Below are positions 6,871 through 17,045 of a DNA stretch of 64,000 nucleotides, one piece after another. Positions within the stretch are counted from its first letter, which is position 1; each line of letters starts with the position of its first letter. The DNA lies in the NCBI RefSeq assembly GCF_014201505.1, contig NZ_JACHEO010000008.1, positions 84,753-148,752 of the forward strand, in the 5' to 3' direction. The DNA comes from Desulfoprunum benzoelyticum. GTDB taxonomy: Bacteria; Desulfobacterota; Desulfobulbia; Desulfobulbales; Desulfocapsaceae. A program made the translations under genes and the position numbers. Below the pieces are notes generated by a model that had not been told where the DNA came from, made no database searches, and was given only the letters and a program-made list of their open reading frames with translations.

Positions 6871-9502
6871 CGCCCTGATACCGAACCTGTACAGGTCGGC
6901 TCTCTTCGAGGATGTCAGCCGCGAAGAGGTGGAGCGGATCATCGCCGCCGGGCGCTGGCGGACCGTCGAACAGGGCCGCTACGTCTACCGCCAGGGTGAA
7001 AGCGACTGCCATTTCTATATCATCGCCGCCGGCGAAGCCGAACTGACGATGAACGCCGACGGCAGCGACCAGCTCCTCGTCAGCCATATCGGCGCCGGCG
7101 GTCATTTCGGCGAAACCGCCCTGCTGACCAGCAGCGCCCACAGCATCAATGTCCGGGCCCTGACCGATCTCTCCCTGCTGTGTTTCGACGCCGAGGCCTT
7201 CAACCTTCTGCTGCTGGCCAACCAGGTCATCCAGCGTCAGCTCTGCATCGGCCTGGCCCGCCGGCTGCGGATCTCCTACCATGACCACGCCGGCGCCCTG
7301 ACAAAGGTCAAATACACCCGCCGCAGCTCCGAGCACAACCTCGACCCGACCTTCATCTCGGAACCGGCAGCGACGGCGGAACCGGCAGGACCCAGGTCGG
7401 GGCGGCAGCGCCAGGAACAGCTGCCGGAGTCGACGATCGCCCGGCAGGTCATGGCCGCGGCAAAACGCTTCAGCCCCTCCCTCGCCCCGGTGCTGATCAC
7501 CGGTGAGAGCGGGACCGGCCGCCGCATGGCCGCCTACGAGATCCATCGGGCCAGCGCCCACGGGGCCGGGCCGTATTTCGAGGTCGATGTCCGCAATTTC
7601 GATTCCGGCCAGCTGGAGGTCGAACTGTTCGGCAACGACCGGGAAGCATTCGCCTTCTCGCTGATCGACCGGCTCGGCGTCTTCGGCCGATCGCCGGAAG
7701 GCACGGTCGTCCTCTACAACGCCGAACTGATGGAGCCTGACTTCCAGCGCCAGCTGGCGGCCATCATCAAGAGGGGCCTCTTCATCAAGGTCGCCGGCGA
7801 CGTCAAAATCCCTCTCCGCTCCCGGATCATCCTGATCTGCAACGATACGCCGAGGATGGAGGACGGTCACAACCGGCTGCTGCCGACGCTCTACGCCCTG
7901 GTCGCCGACCGCCATTTCCGGATGGCCCCGCTGCGCGCCCACCGCCGCGACATACCGCGGCTGATTCAGTACTACCTCCAGCGCTTCAGCCGCCAGTACG
8001 GCAAGTCCATCACCCGGGTCGACGACCAGACCCTCGGCAGGTTCATGAACTACGACTGGCCGGGGAACCTGACCGAAATGGCCGGCGTGCTGCAGCGGGC
8101 GGTCATCCTCGGCCGCAACCACGAGCCCCTCAGCAGCCAGATCCTGCTCGGCATGCCGAAGACCGAGGGCAAGTGGGAGTTCAACCTGCTGCGGCTGCGC
8201 CTCGTCCGCTCCTTCATCACCAGCCGGTTCTACCCGCTGCTGCCGAAGGCCCTGGTCGGAATCTGCTTCGGCCTGGTGCTGGTCGCCCTGATCTTCGGGC
8301 CGGCGGAACCGGAAAAAAACATCGGCCTCACCCTCAGCTGGGTCGTGGGCTGGCCGTTGATGATCTTCTCCTTCTTTTTCCTGGCCCGCACCTGGTGCAG
8401 CGTCTGCGGCCTGTCGGTGCCCGGCTGGCTGGCGCAGTCGGTGTTCAAGCCGGAGAGACCGACCCCGGCGTTCATCCGCAAGTACTCCGGGTGGATCATG
8501 ACCGGGCTCTGCACCCTGCTGTTCTGGATCGAGATCACCTGGAACGCCTCCCGGTCGCCACTGCTCACCGCCGGGATCATCACCGCCATCACCGTGGGGG
8601 CGCTGGGGTTCAGCATCTTCTTCAAACGCCGGGTATGGTGCCGCTACATCTGCCCGCTCGGGGCGATCAACGCGATCTTTTCCATGCCGTCGACCCTGGA
8701 ACTGCGCTCCAACACCCACATGTGCATGAACCGCTGCACCGACCATGTCTGTTATACCGGTGACGACACGTCCCCCGGCTGCCCGATGTTCCGCCACCCG
8801 TTCCTGGTCGACAACAACCGCGATTGCATCCTCTGCGGCCAGTGCATCAAGAACTGCCGGCTCGACTCGATCCATCTCAATCTCCGCCTCGCCCCCCAGG
8901 AGCTGTGGAACATGCAGTCGCCGCGTCTGGAGGACAGCATCCTGGTGATCGTTCTGGCCGCGATCTTTTTCCCCTTTGCCGTCAGCCTCAAGCATCCCGA
9001 GACGATCGCCGGCTGGGCCGCCACCGCGCACGGCCTGGGCCTTCCCCACAGCCCGGCGCTGGTGTCGAGCATCTTCTTCTACGCCTCCATTCTTCTCTAC
9101 ATCGGCGGGGCGGCGCTGCTGTCGCAGTTCATGGCCCGGCTCACCGGCAACAGCTGGAAGGCGACCGCCTCGATCTTCGGCTACGGCATGATCCCGCTGG
9201 TGCTCAGCGCCTTCATGGCGGCGCATCTGGAGATCTTTGCCGGCGGCCTTCGCCTGCTGCCGGCCAACATCCTCGATCTCCTCGGCAGCAGTGGCGATTA
9301 CAGCGACCCCCGGATCATCAGCCCCGACGCCACCTTCGTCCTCCAGGCCATCACCGTGGCCGGCGGGTTGATCGCCGCCCTCTACGCCTCGCAGCGCATC
9401 ATCAAACGGCTGCTGGTCGCCCGCCGCTACTCCCTGAAGATGTTCGCCCTGCCGGCCTTCTGCCTCTGCCTCTACGCTGTCGCCAGTCTCTGGCTGGTCT
9501 GA
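6857..9502 (+). CDS. cNMP-binding / degenerate sigma54-type AAA+ / membrane polyferredoxin fusion protein
   Basis: 881 residues from ATG 6857 (CGGA ten bases upstream; ATG 6848 is an alternative). Residues 10-125 form a CRP-type cyclic-nucleotide sensor. Residues 190-432 resemble the NtrC AAA+ domain but look inactive: the Walker A Lys is Arg (R222 in GESGTGRR), Walker B reads GTVVLYNAEL instead of an acidic pair, and no GAFTGA loop is visible, while WPGN (401-404) remains. Residues 455-881 are membrane helices with NapH-like WCRYICPLGA (594-603), extra Cys pairs (C514/C517), a 4Fe-4S motif C657-x2-C-x2-C-x3-C667 and more helices. It is probably an inner-membrane redox protein with built-in sensing. 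No DNA-binding domain is seen. Confidence 0.85.
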   Translation: MPEHDALIPNLYRSALFEDVSREEVERIIAAGRWRTVEQGRYVYRQGESDCHFYIIAAGEAELTMNADGSDQLLVSHIGAGGHFGETALLTSSAHSINVRALTDLSLLCFDAEAFNLLLLANQVIQRQLCIGLARRLRISYHDHAGALTKVKYTRRSSEHNLDPTFISEPAATAEPAGPRSGRQRQEQLPESTIARQVMAAAKRFSPSLAPVLITGESGTGRRMAAYEIHRASAHGAGPYFEVDVRNFDSGQLEVELFGNDREAFAFSLIDRLGVFGRSPEGTVVLYNAELMEPDFQRQLAAIIKRGLFIKVAGDVKIPLRSRIILICNDTPRMEDGHNRLLPTLYALVADRHFRMAPLRAHRRDIPRLIQYYLQRFSRQYGKSITRVDDQTLGRFMNYDWPGNLTEMAGVLQRAVILGRNHEPLSSQILLGMPKTEGKWEFNLLRLRLVRSFITSRFYPLLPKALVGICFGLVLVALIFGPAEPEKNIGLTLSWVVGWPLMIFSFFFLARTWCSVCGLSVPGWLAQSVFKPERPTPAFIRKYSGWIMTGLCTLLFWIEITWNASRSPLLTAGIITAITVGALGFSIFFKRRVWCRYICPLGAINAIFSMPSTLELRSNTHMCMNRCTDHVCYTGDDTSPGCPMFRHPFLVDNNRDCILCGQCIKNCRLDSIHLNLRLAPQELWNMQSPRLEDSILVIVLAAIFFPFAVSLKHPETIAGWAATAHGLGLPHSPALVSSIFFYASILLYIGGAALLSQFMARLTGNSWKATASIFGYGMIPLVLSAFMAAHLEIFAGGLRLLPANILDLLGSSGDYSDPRIISPDATFVLQAITVAGGLIAALYASQRIIKRLLVARRYSLKMFALPAFCLCLYAVASLWLV

Positions 9503-9530
9503 TCAAGGGGGCCCAGCATCGCCGCCGCCG

Positions 9531-9986
9531 TCACCGGCGCCTGGCCTGCGCCGTCAACCAGGCATCGAGGCGGTTGGCAAAGGCCTGACGGTCGCTGTGC
9601 AGAAAGGCCGCCGGGCCGCCGGTCTCGACGCCGGTGGCCCGCAGGTCCTCGAGAAAATTACGGACGCTGAGCCGAGAGCCGATGCTCTCGGATGAATAGA
9701 TCTCGCCACGCGGATCAAGGGCGTGACCGCCCCGCTCCAGGACCGCCGCGGCGAGCGGGATATCGGCGGTGATCACCAGATCGCCGGGGGCGAGCCGCTT
9801 GACGATCTCCTGGTCCGCCACATCCCGGCCACTGGCGACGCGAAGGGAGGAGAGATAGGGCGAGCGGGGGAGCTGGAGCAGCCGGTTGGCGACAAACACG
9901 GTCTCCACCATCGCCCGCTCCGCCGCCCGCACCAGGATCTCCCGGATCGGCCGGGGACAGGCGTCGGCATCGACCCAGATCCGCAT
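9531..9986 (-). CDS. YaiI/YqxD family protein (UPF0178)
   Basis: 151 residues, full length for the family. The N-terminus IWVDADACPRPIREIL is the signature, followed by VANRLL, the DVADQEIVKR segment and LVITADIPLA. The conserved acidic residues resemble the metal site of PIN-like nucleases, but the function of the family is unproven. It is convergent with the fusion gene, with 28 bases between the stops. Confidence 0.88.
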   Translation of the reverse strand: MRIWVDADACPRPIREILVRAAERAMVETVFVANRLLQLPRSPYLSSLRVASGRDVADQEIVKRLAPGDLVITADIPLAAAVLERGGHALDPRGEIYSSESIGSRLSVRNFLEDLRATGVETGGPAAFLHSDRQAFANRLDAWLTAQARRR

Positions 9987-10076
9987 GCTCAGGCCGTGCC
10001 TGGGGCCGGAGAAAGGCTTCGTCGCACCACCTGCCCACGCACGAGCCGGGAAGCCCCCACCAGAACGAGGCCGGGG

Positions 10077-10505
10077 TCAGCGATCGCCGCCGCGACCGCC
10101 ACGTCCGCCGCTGTAGCCGCCTTTGCCGCCACCGCTGCCATAGCCGCCCTTGCCCCCTTTGCCGCCAGTGCCGCGACCGCCATAGCCGCCCTCACCACCG
10201 CGGCCGAAGCCGCCGCCCCCGCCCTTGCCGCCGCCGTAACCGCCGCGATCGTCGCTCCTCTTTTCCGGTGGCCGGGCCTCGTTGACGACGAGCGCCCGAC
10301 CTTTGATGTCCTTGCCGTTGAGGCCGTCGATCGCGGCCTGGCCCTGTTCCTTGGTGGCCATCTCGACAAAGCCGAAACCCTTGGAGCGGCCGCTGAACTT
10401 GTCGGTGATGATGGCGACCGATTCCACCTGGCCGAATTGACCGAAGGCCTGCCGCAGGTCATCCTCCTGCACTTCATACGACATATTCCCTACATAGATC
10501 TTCAT
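10077..10505 (-). CDS. Single-RRM glycine-rich RNA-binding protein
   Basis: 142 residues. One RNA-recognition motif fills residues 1-80, with RNP2 IYVGNM and RNP1 SKGFGFVEM. A tail of GGYGG, GGKGG and RGG repeats follows (about 95-142). Bacterial homologues in cyanobacteria and proteobacteria are often cold-inducible RNA chaperones. A strong ribosome site, AAGGAG, precedes ATG 10505. The roughly 130-base leader upstream ends in a block of the mosaic hairpin repeat. Confidence 0.9.
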   Translation of the reverse strand: MKIYVGNMSYEVQEDDLRQAFGQFGQVESVAIITDKFSGRSKGFGFVEMATKEQGQAAIDGLNGKDIKGRALVVNEARPPEKRSDDRGGYGGGKGGGGGFGRGGEGGYGGRGTGGKGGKGGYGSGGGKGGYSGGRGGRGGDR

Positions 10506-10640
10506 TGCATACTCCTTTTGATTGGCGTGGTGGTCGAGCGTTCAACTCCAGGATACGTATCACCATGAAGTTATAAAGGAATCCTGTCTTCATGTGTTTT
10601 TTCGTCTGCCAGCGTGGCCGGGGCCCTCGCCACGGCTGGT

Positions 10641-10756
10641 TTAAGATCTCTCCCTGCGGTCGAGATGACAGCGGGAGAAGGTCGAGATGACAGCGGGGGA
10701 AGGTCGCAATGACAGCCTCCACACTGTCATGTATTTGGTCGCGATGACAAGAGGGG
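10641..10756. repeat. Mosaic hairpin repeat block R1
   Basis: One full hairpin of the GACCGCAGGGAGAGATCT type, in reverse orientation, followed by three shorter GTCGAGATGACAGCGGGGG-type half units with small variations. It separates the RRM gene from the universal stress protein gene. No coding frame of its own is credible. Confidence 0.85.
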
Positions 10757-10777
10757 ACCGCCTTGCCCTTCCCCCTG

Positions 10778-11203
10778 TCACTTCACCAGCAGCACCGGGA
10801 CGGGGGAGTCCCTGAGCACCTCACGGGCCACCGACCCCATCAGGACCTCGGCCAGGCCGCCGCGGCCATGGGTCCCCATGACGATCTTGTCGACGCCGCG
10901 TTCCCGGGCGAAGCGCACGATGGTCTCGGCCACCCGACCGACGGCGATGTGATGGCTGCAGGGCAGCCCGGCGCCCTCGAACCGCGCCCGGGCGTCGGCC
11001 AGGGCGGCCAGGCCTTCCTCGCGGTGATAGGCATCGACATCGTCCTTGGACACGAACATCCGCGCATGGCCGGAGGCAATGGGGATCTGGACGTTGAGGA
11101 GGAAAATCTCCAGCACCGCCCCGCTGGCGGCCAGGTCCAGCACCTGGTTCACCGCCCGCTGGGCGTGGGCCGAACCATCGATCGGGATCAGGATCTTCAG
11201 CAT
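10778..11203 (-). CDS. Universal stress protein (UspA family)
   Basis: 141 residues, one Usp domain. The start ILIPIDGSAHAQRAVNQ and the C-terminal ATP-binding signature GTHGRGGLAEVLMGSVA are both intact, so this is the nucleotide-binding subclass. It lies 11 bases downstream of the TerC-family gene on the same strand, probably in one operon, linking a cytoplasmic stress protein to a metal exporter. Confidence 0.92.
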   Translation of the reverse strand: MLKILIPIDGSAHAQRAVNQVLDLAASGAVLEIFLLNVQIPIASGHARMFVSKDDVDAYHREEGLAALADARARFEGAGLPCSHHIAVGRVAETIVRFARERGVDKIVMGTHGRGGLAEVLMGSVAREVLRDSPVPVLLVK

Positions 11204-11214
11204 AGTCGCCTCTC

Positions 11215-11955
11215 TTATTGGTTATCGGCAGGTTTCGCGGGCGAGCCCTCCGCCGCCAGATCGGCCAGCGGCGCCGCCACGACAACCCGGCGCCGGGCCA
11301 GCAGCGTGCCGACGGCGACCACCAGCAGCGCCCCGACCGCCGAGACCGGATAATGCAGCCACTCCGGGGTCCCGACCAGCCAGGGTGCGACCTTGACGTC
11401 GGTGACGATCATACCGCCGGCAATCCACCCCAGCAGCGCCCCGCCCAGGGTGATGACCGCCGGAAAGCGATCCATCAGCTTCAATACCAGCCTGCTGCCC
11501 CAGACGATGATGGGGATGCTGATCGCGATGCCGGCGATCACCAGCCCCAGGTGACCCTTGGCGGCGCCGGCGACGGCGATGACGTTGTCGAGGCTCATGA
11601 CCGCGTCGGCGACAATGATGGTCCTGATCGCTCCCAGCAGGCTGGCGCTGCCCTCGATCCCGGCATGGCCGCCCTCCTCTTCCGGCTGCAGCAGCTTGAC
11701 GCCGATCCACAGCAGCAGCAATGCCCCGACGACCTTGAGATACGGCAGCATCAGCAGCTGCAGGGCGAAGAAGATCAGGACGATGCGCAGACCGATGGCG
11801 CCGACCACGCCCCAGGCGATGCCTTTTCTGCGCTGGTGGGGGGGGAGTTTGCGGCAGGCGAGGGCGATGACCACGGCGTTGTCGCCGCCGAGCAGGATGT
11901 CGATGGCGATGATCTGCGGCACCGCAAGCCAGAAATGGGAATCCATCAAATCCAT
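11215..11955 (-). CDS. TerC/YjbE-family integral membrane protein (putative Mn exporter)
   Basis: 246 residues. Start ATG 11955 is preferred because GAGGA lies eight bases upstream; a TTG at 11958 is immediately adjacent. About seven membrane helices are visible, with the paired acidic motifs IDILLGGDNAVVIALA and ADAVMSLDNVIAVAGA that mark the two halves of TerC proteins and probably bind metal. The YjbE subgroup has been linked to manganese efflux. I looked for an Mn (yybP-ykoY) riboswitch upstream and did not see a convincing one. Confidence 0.88.
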   Translation of the reverse strand: MDLMDSHFWLAVPQIIAIDILLGGDNAVVIALACRKLPPHQRRKGIAWGVVGAIGLRIVLIFFALQLLMLPYLKVVGALLLLWIGVKLLQPEEEGGHAGIEGSASLLGAIRTIIVADAVMSLDNVIAVAGAAKGHLGLVIAGIAISIPIIVWGSRLVLKLMDRFPAVITLGGALLGWIAGGMIVTDVKVAPWLVGTPEWLHYPVSAVGALLVVAVGTLLARRRVVVAAPLADLAAEGSPAKPADNQ

Positions 11956-12132
11956 CAATTGTCCTCGGGAAGACGCTGCCGCCGCAACCGGGCCGAACGC
12001 TCAGATTTCCTCAACAGCTTCCAGCTTGTTTTCCGGTGTTTTCAGAGATGCCTTCCCCGCCGCGAAAAGGCGGAGAACATGCGGCATCGGGTTCAAACCG
12101 ACATAGTAACCACTCAGGAAAAAAAGAAAGGA

Positions 12133-12160
12133 ATTTATTTTTCCGGCGAAAAAAATAAAT
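12133..12160. other. AT-rich inverted repeat between divergent genes
   Basis: Arms ATTTATTTTT (12133) and AAAAATAAAT (12151) are perfect reverse complements with an 8-base spacer, CCGGCGAA. It sits between the divergent TerC and HtrA genes, so it could be a bidirectional regulatory site rather than a terminator. Confidence 0.4.
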
Positions 12161-12234
12161 CCCTCCCCTCTCTTCTGTGGTACTGTCGCGAACAGCCGGC
12201 CACCGCCCGGCAACGGACCACAATCGATACCTCC

Positions 12235-13356
<1,122 letters not shown>

Positions 13357-13368
13357 CCCTGCCGCCGG

Positions 13369-13878
13369 CTATCTGCGGCCGCAGTCACCGCGACAATCGC
13401 GATTGATGGTCCCTGGGGGACAGGGGCGGTTATGCTGGTAGTCCCAGCGGGTGCAGTCGGGGGTCCGGTCGTAGCGATACCGGCTGTTGTCGCCCCAGCC
13501 CGGCTGGTTACGATAGCGGTCATCACGGTACCATCGCTCCTCACGGTACCGCCGATCGTCGTTGTACCGGTAGCGCCCATCGCCGTCGTTCCTGTTCCGA
13601 TAATCGCGATCGTACCCTCGCCCCCCGCAGGGGATATTGCTCTGACAGGTGCGGTAGCGCCCGCCCGAAGCGTCGTCGCAGTAGGTCGCAAACCGCTGCC
13701 CCGGCCGGCACACCGCCCGGTTGGTATCCAGCCCGATCGCGGCGCAGGGCCCGCCGGCGCCGGGGCTGTAGTTTGGCAGGACCCGCCAGGCGCCCGAACA
13801 CTCGGCCGCCGATGCCGCCGACGCCATCAGCGTCAGGGCGATCGCCAGGGTGAAACCGAAAAACACCGTCCTGTTCAT
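13369..13878 (-). CDS. Secreted Cys-rich protein with an Arg/Tyr/Asp-rich tail, unknown function
   Basis: 169 residues. A signal peptide (1-24, ending ASAA) is followed by an N-terminal part with six Cys (for example ECSGAWRV, GGPCAAIG, RYRTCQSNIPCGG) that could form disulfides. Residues 88-145 are extremely rich in Arg, Tyr and Asp (DRDYRNRND, RRYREERWYRDDRYR). A second Cys cluster ends the protein. I do not recognise a named family. The composition suggests an extracellular or cell-surface polyelectrolyte-like protein. A ribosome site (AAGGAGGAA) lies before ATG 13878. Confidence 0.65.
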   Translation of the reverse strand: MNRTVFFGFTLAIALTLMASAASAAECSGAWRVLPNYSPGAGGPCAAIGLDTNRAVCRPGQRFATYCDDASGGRYRTCQSNIPCGGRGYDRDYRNRNDGDGRYRYNDDRRYREERWYRDDRYRNQPGWGDNSRYRYDRTPDCTRWDYQHNRPCPPGTINRDCRGDCGRR

Positions 13879-14178
13879 AAGATTCCTCCTTCCGTATCGC
13901 TACGGTTGTTGATCACGGGCGGAAACCGCCGGATCTTTGCTGGTTCCATCGACAATCCCGTTGTTTCGCGAATGGCGCTGTTGACGAGATAATCTTACGC
14001 CTTCGCGCTACCCAATGCAAAGAGACACCAGCCTCTTTCGTTCTCTTTATAGCCGCTCGGATGACAACAACCTAGAGGACATCAGGAGAAACGGGGTCCG
14101 GAACCGCCTGATATCGCTGCCATGTCGGGTTCATGTCGGGTCCATGTCGGGTCCTGAAAAAAGGGGTGGATTGTTGTC
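13879..14178. other. Intergenic region with a triplicated 11-bp unit
   Basis: No gene is seen in these 300 bases. At 14121-14153 the unit CATGTCGGGTY occurs three times in direct tandem, immediately followed by a run of A and G near the stop of the epimerase gene. Confidence 0.5.
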
Positions 14179-15210
14179 TCACCCCAATTTGTTCCAGTAC
14201 CAGCCGGCGATCCGGTCCAGCCCGGCCTGCACCGAGAACTGCGGCTCGTAGCCGAGAAGATCCTGCGCCCTGGTGATCGCCGCCAGCGAATGGCGCACGT
14301 CCCCCCGCCGGAAATCCCGGTACTGCGGCTGGACCTCCCCCGCCTTCGCGTCGAAGCCGGCCACCCGGTCGCGGATCAGGGCAAACAGCTCGTTGAGCGA
14401 CGTCCGGGCCCCGAAGGCGACGTTGTACACCTGGTTCAGCGTCGCCTCGTCCTTCGCCACCGCCGCCAGCAGATTGGCCTGGACGCAGTTGTCGACAAAG
14501 CAGAAATCCCGGCTCGTCTCACCATCGCCGTTGATATAGACGGTTTCGCCCTGGATCAGGGCGGCGAACCATTTGGGGATGACGGCGGCATAGGCGCCGT
14601 CGGGGTCCTGCCGCTGGCCGAAGATGTTGAAATAGCGCAGGCCGATCGCCTTGAAATCGTAGGTCCGGGCGAAGACGTCGGCATAGAGCTCGTTCACCAG
14701 CTTGGTCACCGCATACGGCGACAACGGCCGGCCGATCCGGTCTTCCCGCTTCGGCAGATCGGGGTGATCGCCGTAGGTGGAACTCGAGGCGGCGTAGACC
14801 AGCCGCCGCACCCCGGCGTCCCGCGCCGCCACCAGCATATTGAGAAAACCGCTGATATTGTTGGCGTTGGTCAGGCACGGGTCCTCGATCGAACGCGGCA
14901 CCGAGCCCAGGGCCGCCTCGTGCAGGACATAGTCGACATCACGGCAGGCGCGGCGGCAATCGTCGAGGTCGCGGATATCGCCCTCGATGAAGGTGAACCG
15001 GCGCCACTGATCGGCCGTCACCAGCGACTGCACCTCGTCGAGGTTGTGGCGGTAGCCGGTGGAGAAATTGTCGAGGCCGACGACCCGCTGATCAAGTCGC
15101 AGCAGGTTTTCCAGCAGATGGGAACCGATGAATCCGGCAACCCCGGTCACCAGCCAGGTGTGTTTTTCCGTCAACAGCCGCCGGCGGAGGGCGTCGTAGC
15201 GCGTTGTCAT
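14179..15210 (-). CDS. wbpP: UDP-N-acetylglucosamine C4-epimerase (WbpP/TviC type)
   Basis: 343 residues, extended short-chain dehydrogenase. The NAD motif is [10 protein letters not shown] (22-31), and the catalytic residues are S143/S144 and Y166-x3-K170 in SPYAVTK. The long N-terminal extension and the motifs [29 protein letters not shown] and SRDFCFVDN are characteristic of the WbpP/TviC group, which interconverts UDP-GlcNAc and UDP-GalNAc (or the uronic acids). Its usual partner, a WbpO/TviB dehydrogenase, survives here only as a fragment near 27.3 kb, so the pathway may be broken or completed elsewhere. Confidence 0.88.
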   Translation of the reverse strand: MTTRYDALRRRLLTEKHTWLVTGVAGFIGSHLLENLLRLDQRVVGLDNFSTGYRHNLDEVQSLVTADQWRRFTFIEGDIRDLDDCRRACRDVDYVLHEAALGSVPRSIEDPCLTNANNISGFLNMLVAARDAGVRRLVYAASSSTYGDHPDLPKREDRIGRPLSPYAVTKLVNELYADVFARTYDFKAIGLRYFNIFGQRQDPDGAYAAVIPKWFAALIQGETVYINGDGETSRDFCFVDNCVQANLLAAVAKDEATLNQVYNVAFGARTSLNELFALIRDRVAGFDAKAGEVQPQYRDFRRGDVRHSLAAITRAQDLLGYEPQFSVQAGLDRIAGWYWNKLG

Positions 15211-15336
15211 GATGTTTTCCAGTCTGTGGTTTGTGTATTCTTTCCTGTCGTTGCGACCTTGTCGCCCCTGTCATCTCGACCTCCCCCCTCTGCCTTCACC
15301 AGGGCGAGGCGCAACGGCGCCGGTCGTCCGGCGGCT

Positions 15337-16392
15337 TCACCACCGAACGGGGAATCGCCCGGTCTGCCGACCGAAGCTCAGGCCGAGGCGAATCCGTTCC
15401 AGCACCTTGTCCTTTTCCTCCGGGAACTGATAGCCTTCATAGTCGTGGCTGAAGACCAGGTCGCCGTCGGGGGCCCGCCAGGAGTTGCCGACATGGTCGA
15501 AGCAGACCTTGGAGGTGACGTCCAGGGCCGATACCATCAGCTCGATTTCCCGCAGCTGGTCCTCCGGGGTCTGCAGCGTCAATGTCCCGGCCCGATACTG
15601 ATCGTACATCGGCGTGCCGGGAAGCGGCCGGAAGGGTCGGGAGCGGATATAGTGGGGATTGATCGCATTGAGCGCCCGGGCGGTGTTGCGGGCATGCTGC
15701 TCCGACAGATCCCGGCCGCCCAGGCCCGGCATCCAGTATTCCGACACCTGGAAGCCTGCCGCTATCGCCTTCCGGCCCCCGAGGATGAGCCCCTCGGCAT
15801 CCACCCCCTTCTTGACCTGCTTGAGCAGCTCGTCGTCGCCGCTCTCCATGCCCAGATGCAGCCGGTCCAGTCCCGCCGCCCGAATGGCCTGCAGATCTTC
15901 CGGCGACCGCTGGGCCAGGGTCCGGGCCCGGGCATAGGTGGTGATCCTGGTGATCGAAGGCAGGGTCGATTTCAGATAGGTCAGGGCCTGGATGAGATCG
16001 CCGGGGGGCATGATCAGCGAGTTGCCGTCCTGGAGAAAGGCGGTTCTGCCGCCGGAAAGCAGCCATTCGATCAGCATGTGCGCCCCCTGATGGTCGATGA
16101 GTCCAGGGACACGGCCGAACAAGGCCCGGATGGCCTCGCCGGTGATCCGGCCGTTGTGGCCAAGGCGGATCGATTCGGCCACCAGATCACCTGCCAGGGC
16201 GGCCATGGCATCGATGTCGGCTTTGATCTCCTCGAGGCTGCGCAGCTGGAACTTTTCCGTCTTGTACATGGAGCAGAACGTACACTGGTTCCAGGGGCAG
16301 TTGCGGGTAAAACGGACGAGGAGGGAAGAACTGCCGCCTTCACTGGGGGGGCGGTAGATACCGGTTTCAAAATGATAATCGTTTGTCGTCAT
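15337..16392 (-). CDS. Radical SAM protein
   Basis: 351 residues from ATG 16392 (AGAGAG upstream). The cluster motif near the N-terminus reads NCPWNQCTFC (C32, C37, C40); spacing is x4-x2 rather than the canonical x3-x2, as seen in some B12-independent uncharacterised radical SAM groups. ITRITTYARARTLAQ, GLDRLHLGMESGDDELL and PLPGTPMY are typical barrel strands. The substrate is unknown. An upstream TA module and a downstream epimerase give no functional clue. The 126 bases to the epimerase start hold a fragment of the CTGTCAT repeat at about 15268. Confidence 0.82.
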   Translation of the reverse strand: MTTNDYHFETGIYRPPSEGGSSSLLVRFTRNCPWNQCTFCSMYKTEKFQLRSLEEIKADIDAMAALAGDLVAESIRLGHNGRITGEAIRALFGRVPGLIDHQGAHMLIEWLLSGGRTAFLQDGNSLIMPPGDLIQALTYLKSTLPSITRITTYARARTLAQRSPEDLQAIRAAGLDRLHLGMESGDDELLKQVKKGVDAEGLILGGRKAIAAGFQVSEYWMPGLGGRDLSEQHARNTARALNAINPHYIRSRPFRPLPGTPMYDQYRAGTLTLQTPEDQLREIELMVSALDVTSKVCFDHVGNSWRAPDGDLVFSHDYEGYQFPEEKDKVLERIRLGLSFGRQTGRFPVRW

Positions 16393-16577
16393 GGGTTCTC
16401 TCTTGGAATTACGGGAACGGATTGTTGCCGTCTTTCACTATACGAAGAAATCTAGATAAATAAAGGCCCGGCTGGCCTCCGGCGCCGGCAGGGGATCCAG
16501 CAGCGCCGCGGTTGATATTGAAAACTTCCAGGAAGTCGAGCACATAGTCAATCTCGCAACGGAACAACCTTCGCAAA

Positions 16578-16614
16578 ACGAGATTTCTCACTGCGCTTCG
16601 AAATGACAGAGGGG
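16578..16614. repeat. Mosaic hairpin repeat block R2 (single element)
   Basis: One reverse-oriented hairpin of the ATTTC/GAAAT variant with small changes (CGAGATTTCTCACTGCGCTT). It lies in the 16393-16706 gap. The left part of that gap contains open but unrecognisable sequence on the minus strand that may be gene debris. Confidence 0.75.
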
Positions 16615-16645
16615 ATGTCCCTTTCTCCATACCTTTCCCAAAACA

Positions 16646-16674
16646 TTGGCAAAGATTGCCATAGATGCTATATT
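16646..16674 (+). promoter_or_regulatory. ParDE promoter with overlapping operator
   Basis: TTGGCA at 16646 and TATATT at 16669 are separated by 17 bases. A perfect inverted repeat TGGCAA-AGA-TTGCCA (16647-16661) overlaps the -35 box and is the likely ParD autoregulation site. The start at 16707 also has a strong GAGGAGG ribosome site. Confidence 0.65.
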
Positions 16675-16706
16675 TTCAGTAAAGACAATCAACGAGGAGG
16701 AACAGC

Positions 16707-16943
16707 ATGGCGACCCTGAACATTTCTATGCCCGATGAAATGCGAGCATTTATCGAAGCTCGTGTCCGCATGGGAGAATATCAAAGTGCAAGTGATTATC
16801 TGCGTGACCTGATCAGACACGACCGGGAAGAAACGGAGCGGCTTTTGGTCGAAGGAATAGAAAGCGGGGCAACACGGCCACTTGATCTGGCCGACTTGAG
16901 GAAGAAGGCGCAATCCATCCTCAAACAAGAACAAGCGCGGTAA
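16707..16943 (+). CDS. parD: ParD-family antitoxin
   Basis: 78 residues. The N-terminus ATLNISMPDEMRAFIEARV is the ribbon-helix-helix of the ParD/CC2985 family, with SASDYLRDLIRHD as the second helix. The C-terminal part, which is normally disordered until it wraps the toxin, ends in KKAQSILKQEQAR. It represses its own promoter and neutralises the ParE protein encoded next, 102 bp downstream. That gap is unusually long for this pair. Confidence 0.9.
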   Translation: MATLNISMPDEMRAFIEARVRMGEYQSASDYLRDLIRHDREETERLLVEGIESGATRPLDLADLRKKAQSILKQEQAR

Positions 16944-17045
16944 GCAGTCGTCAAACAATAACCGTTACCCAGAAATACCTATCCGACATACGTGGCCGCG
17001 CCAAGATGGTGAAAAATATAACAGCTAGTTCGTAACAGCCCCTGA

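Noticed and set aside
6662..9226. An 854-residue minus-strand frame opposite the cNMP/Fe-S fusion
   Set aside because: No recognisable domain and biased shadow composition; the plus strand has all expected motifs.
10474..10722. An 82-residue minus-strand frame upstream of the RRM gene
   Set aside because: It consists largely of translated repeat R1 and overlaps the RRM start out of frame.
11956..12130. Manganese (yybP-ykoY) riboswitch before the TerC-family gene
   Set aside because: The conserved purine-rich loops are not visible on the minus strand; only a ribosome site and unrelated sequence are present.
16409..16630. A 73-residue minus-strand protein between the radical SAM gene and ParDE
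   Set aside because: Its N-terminal part is translated repeat, the rest has no recognisable motif and no ribosome site; probably gene debris.
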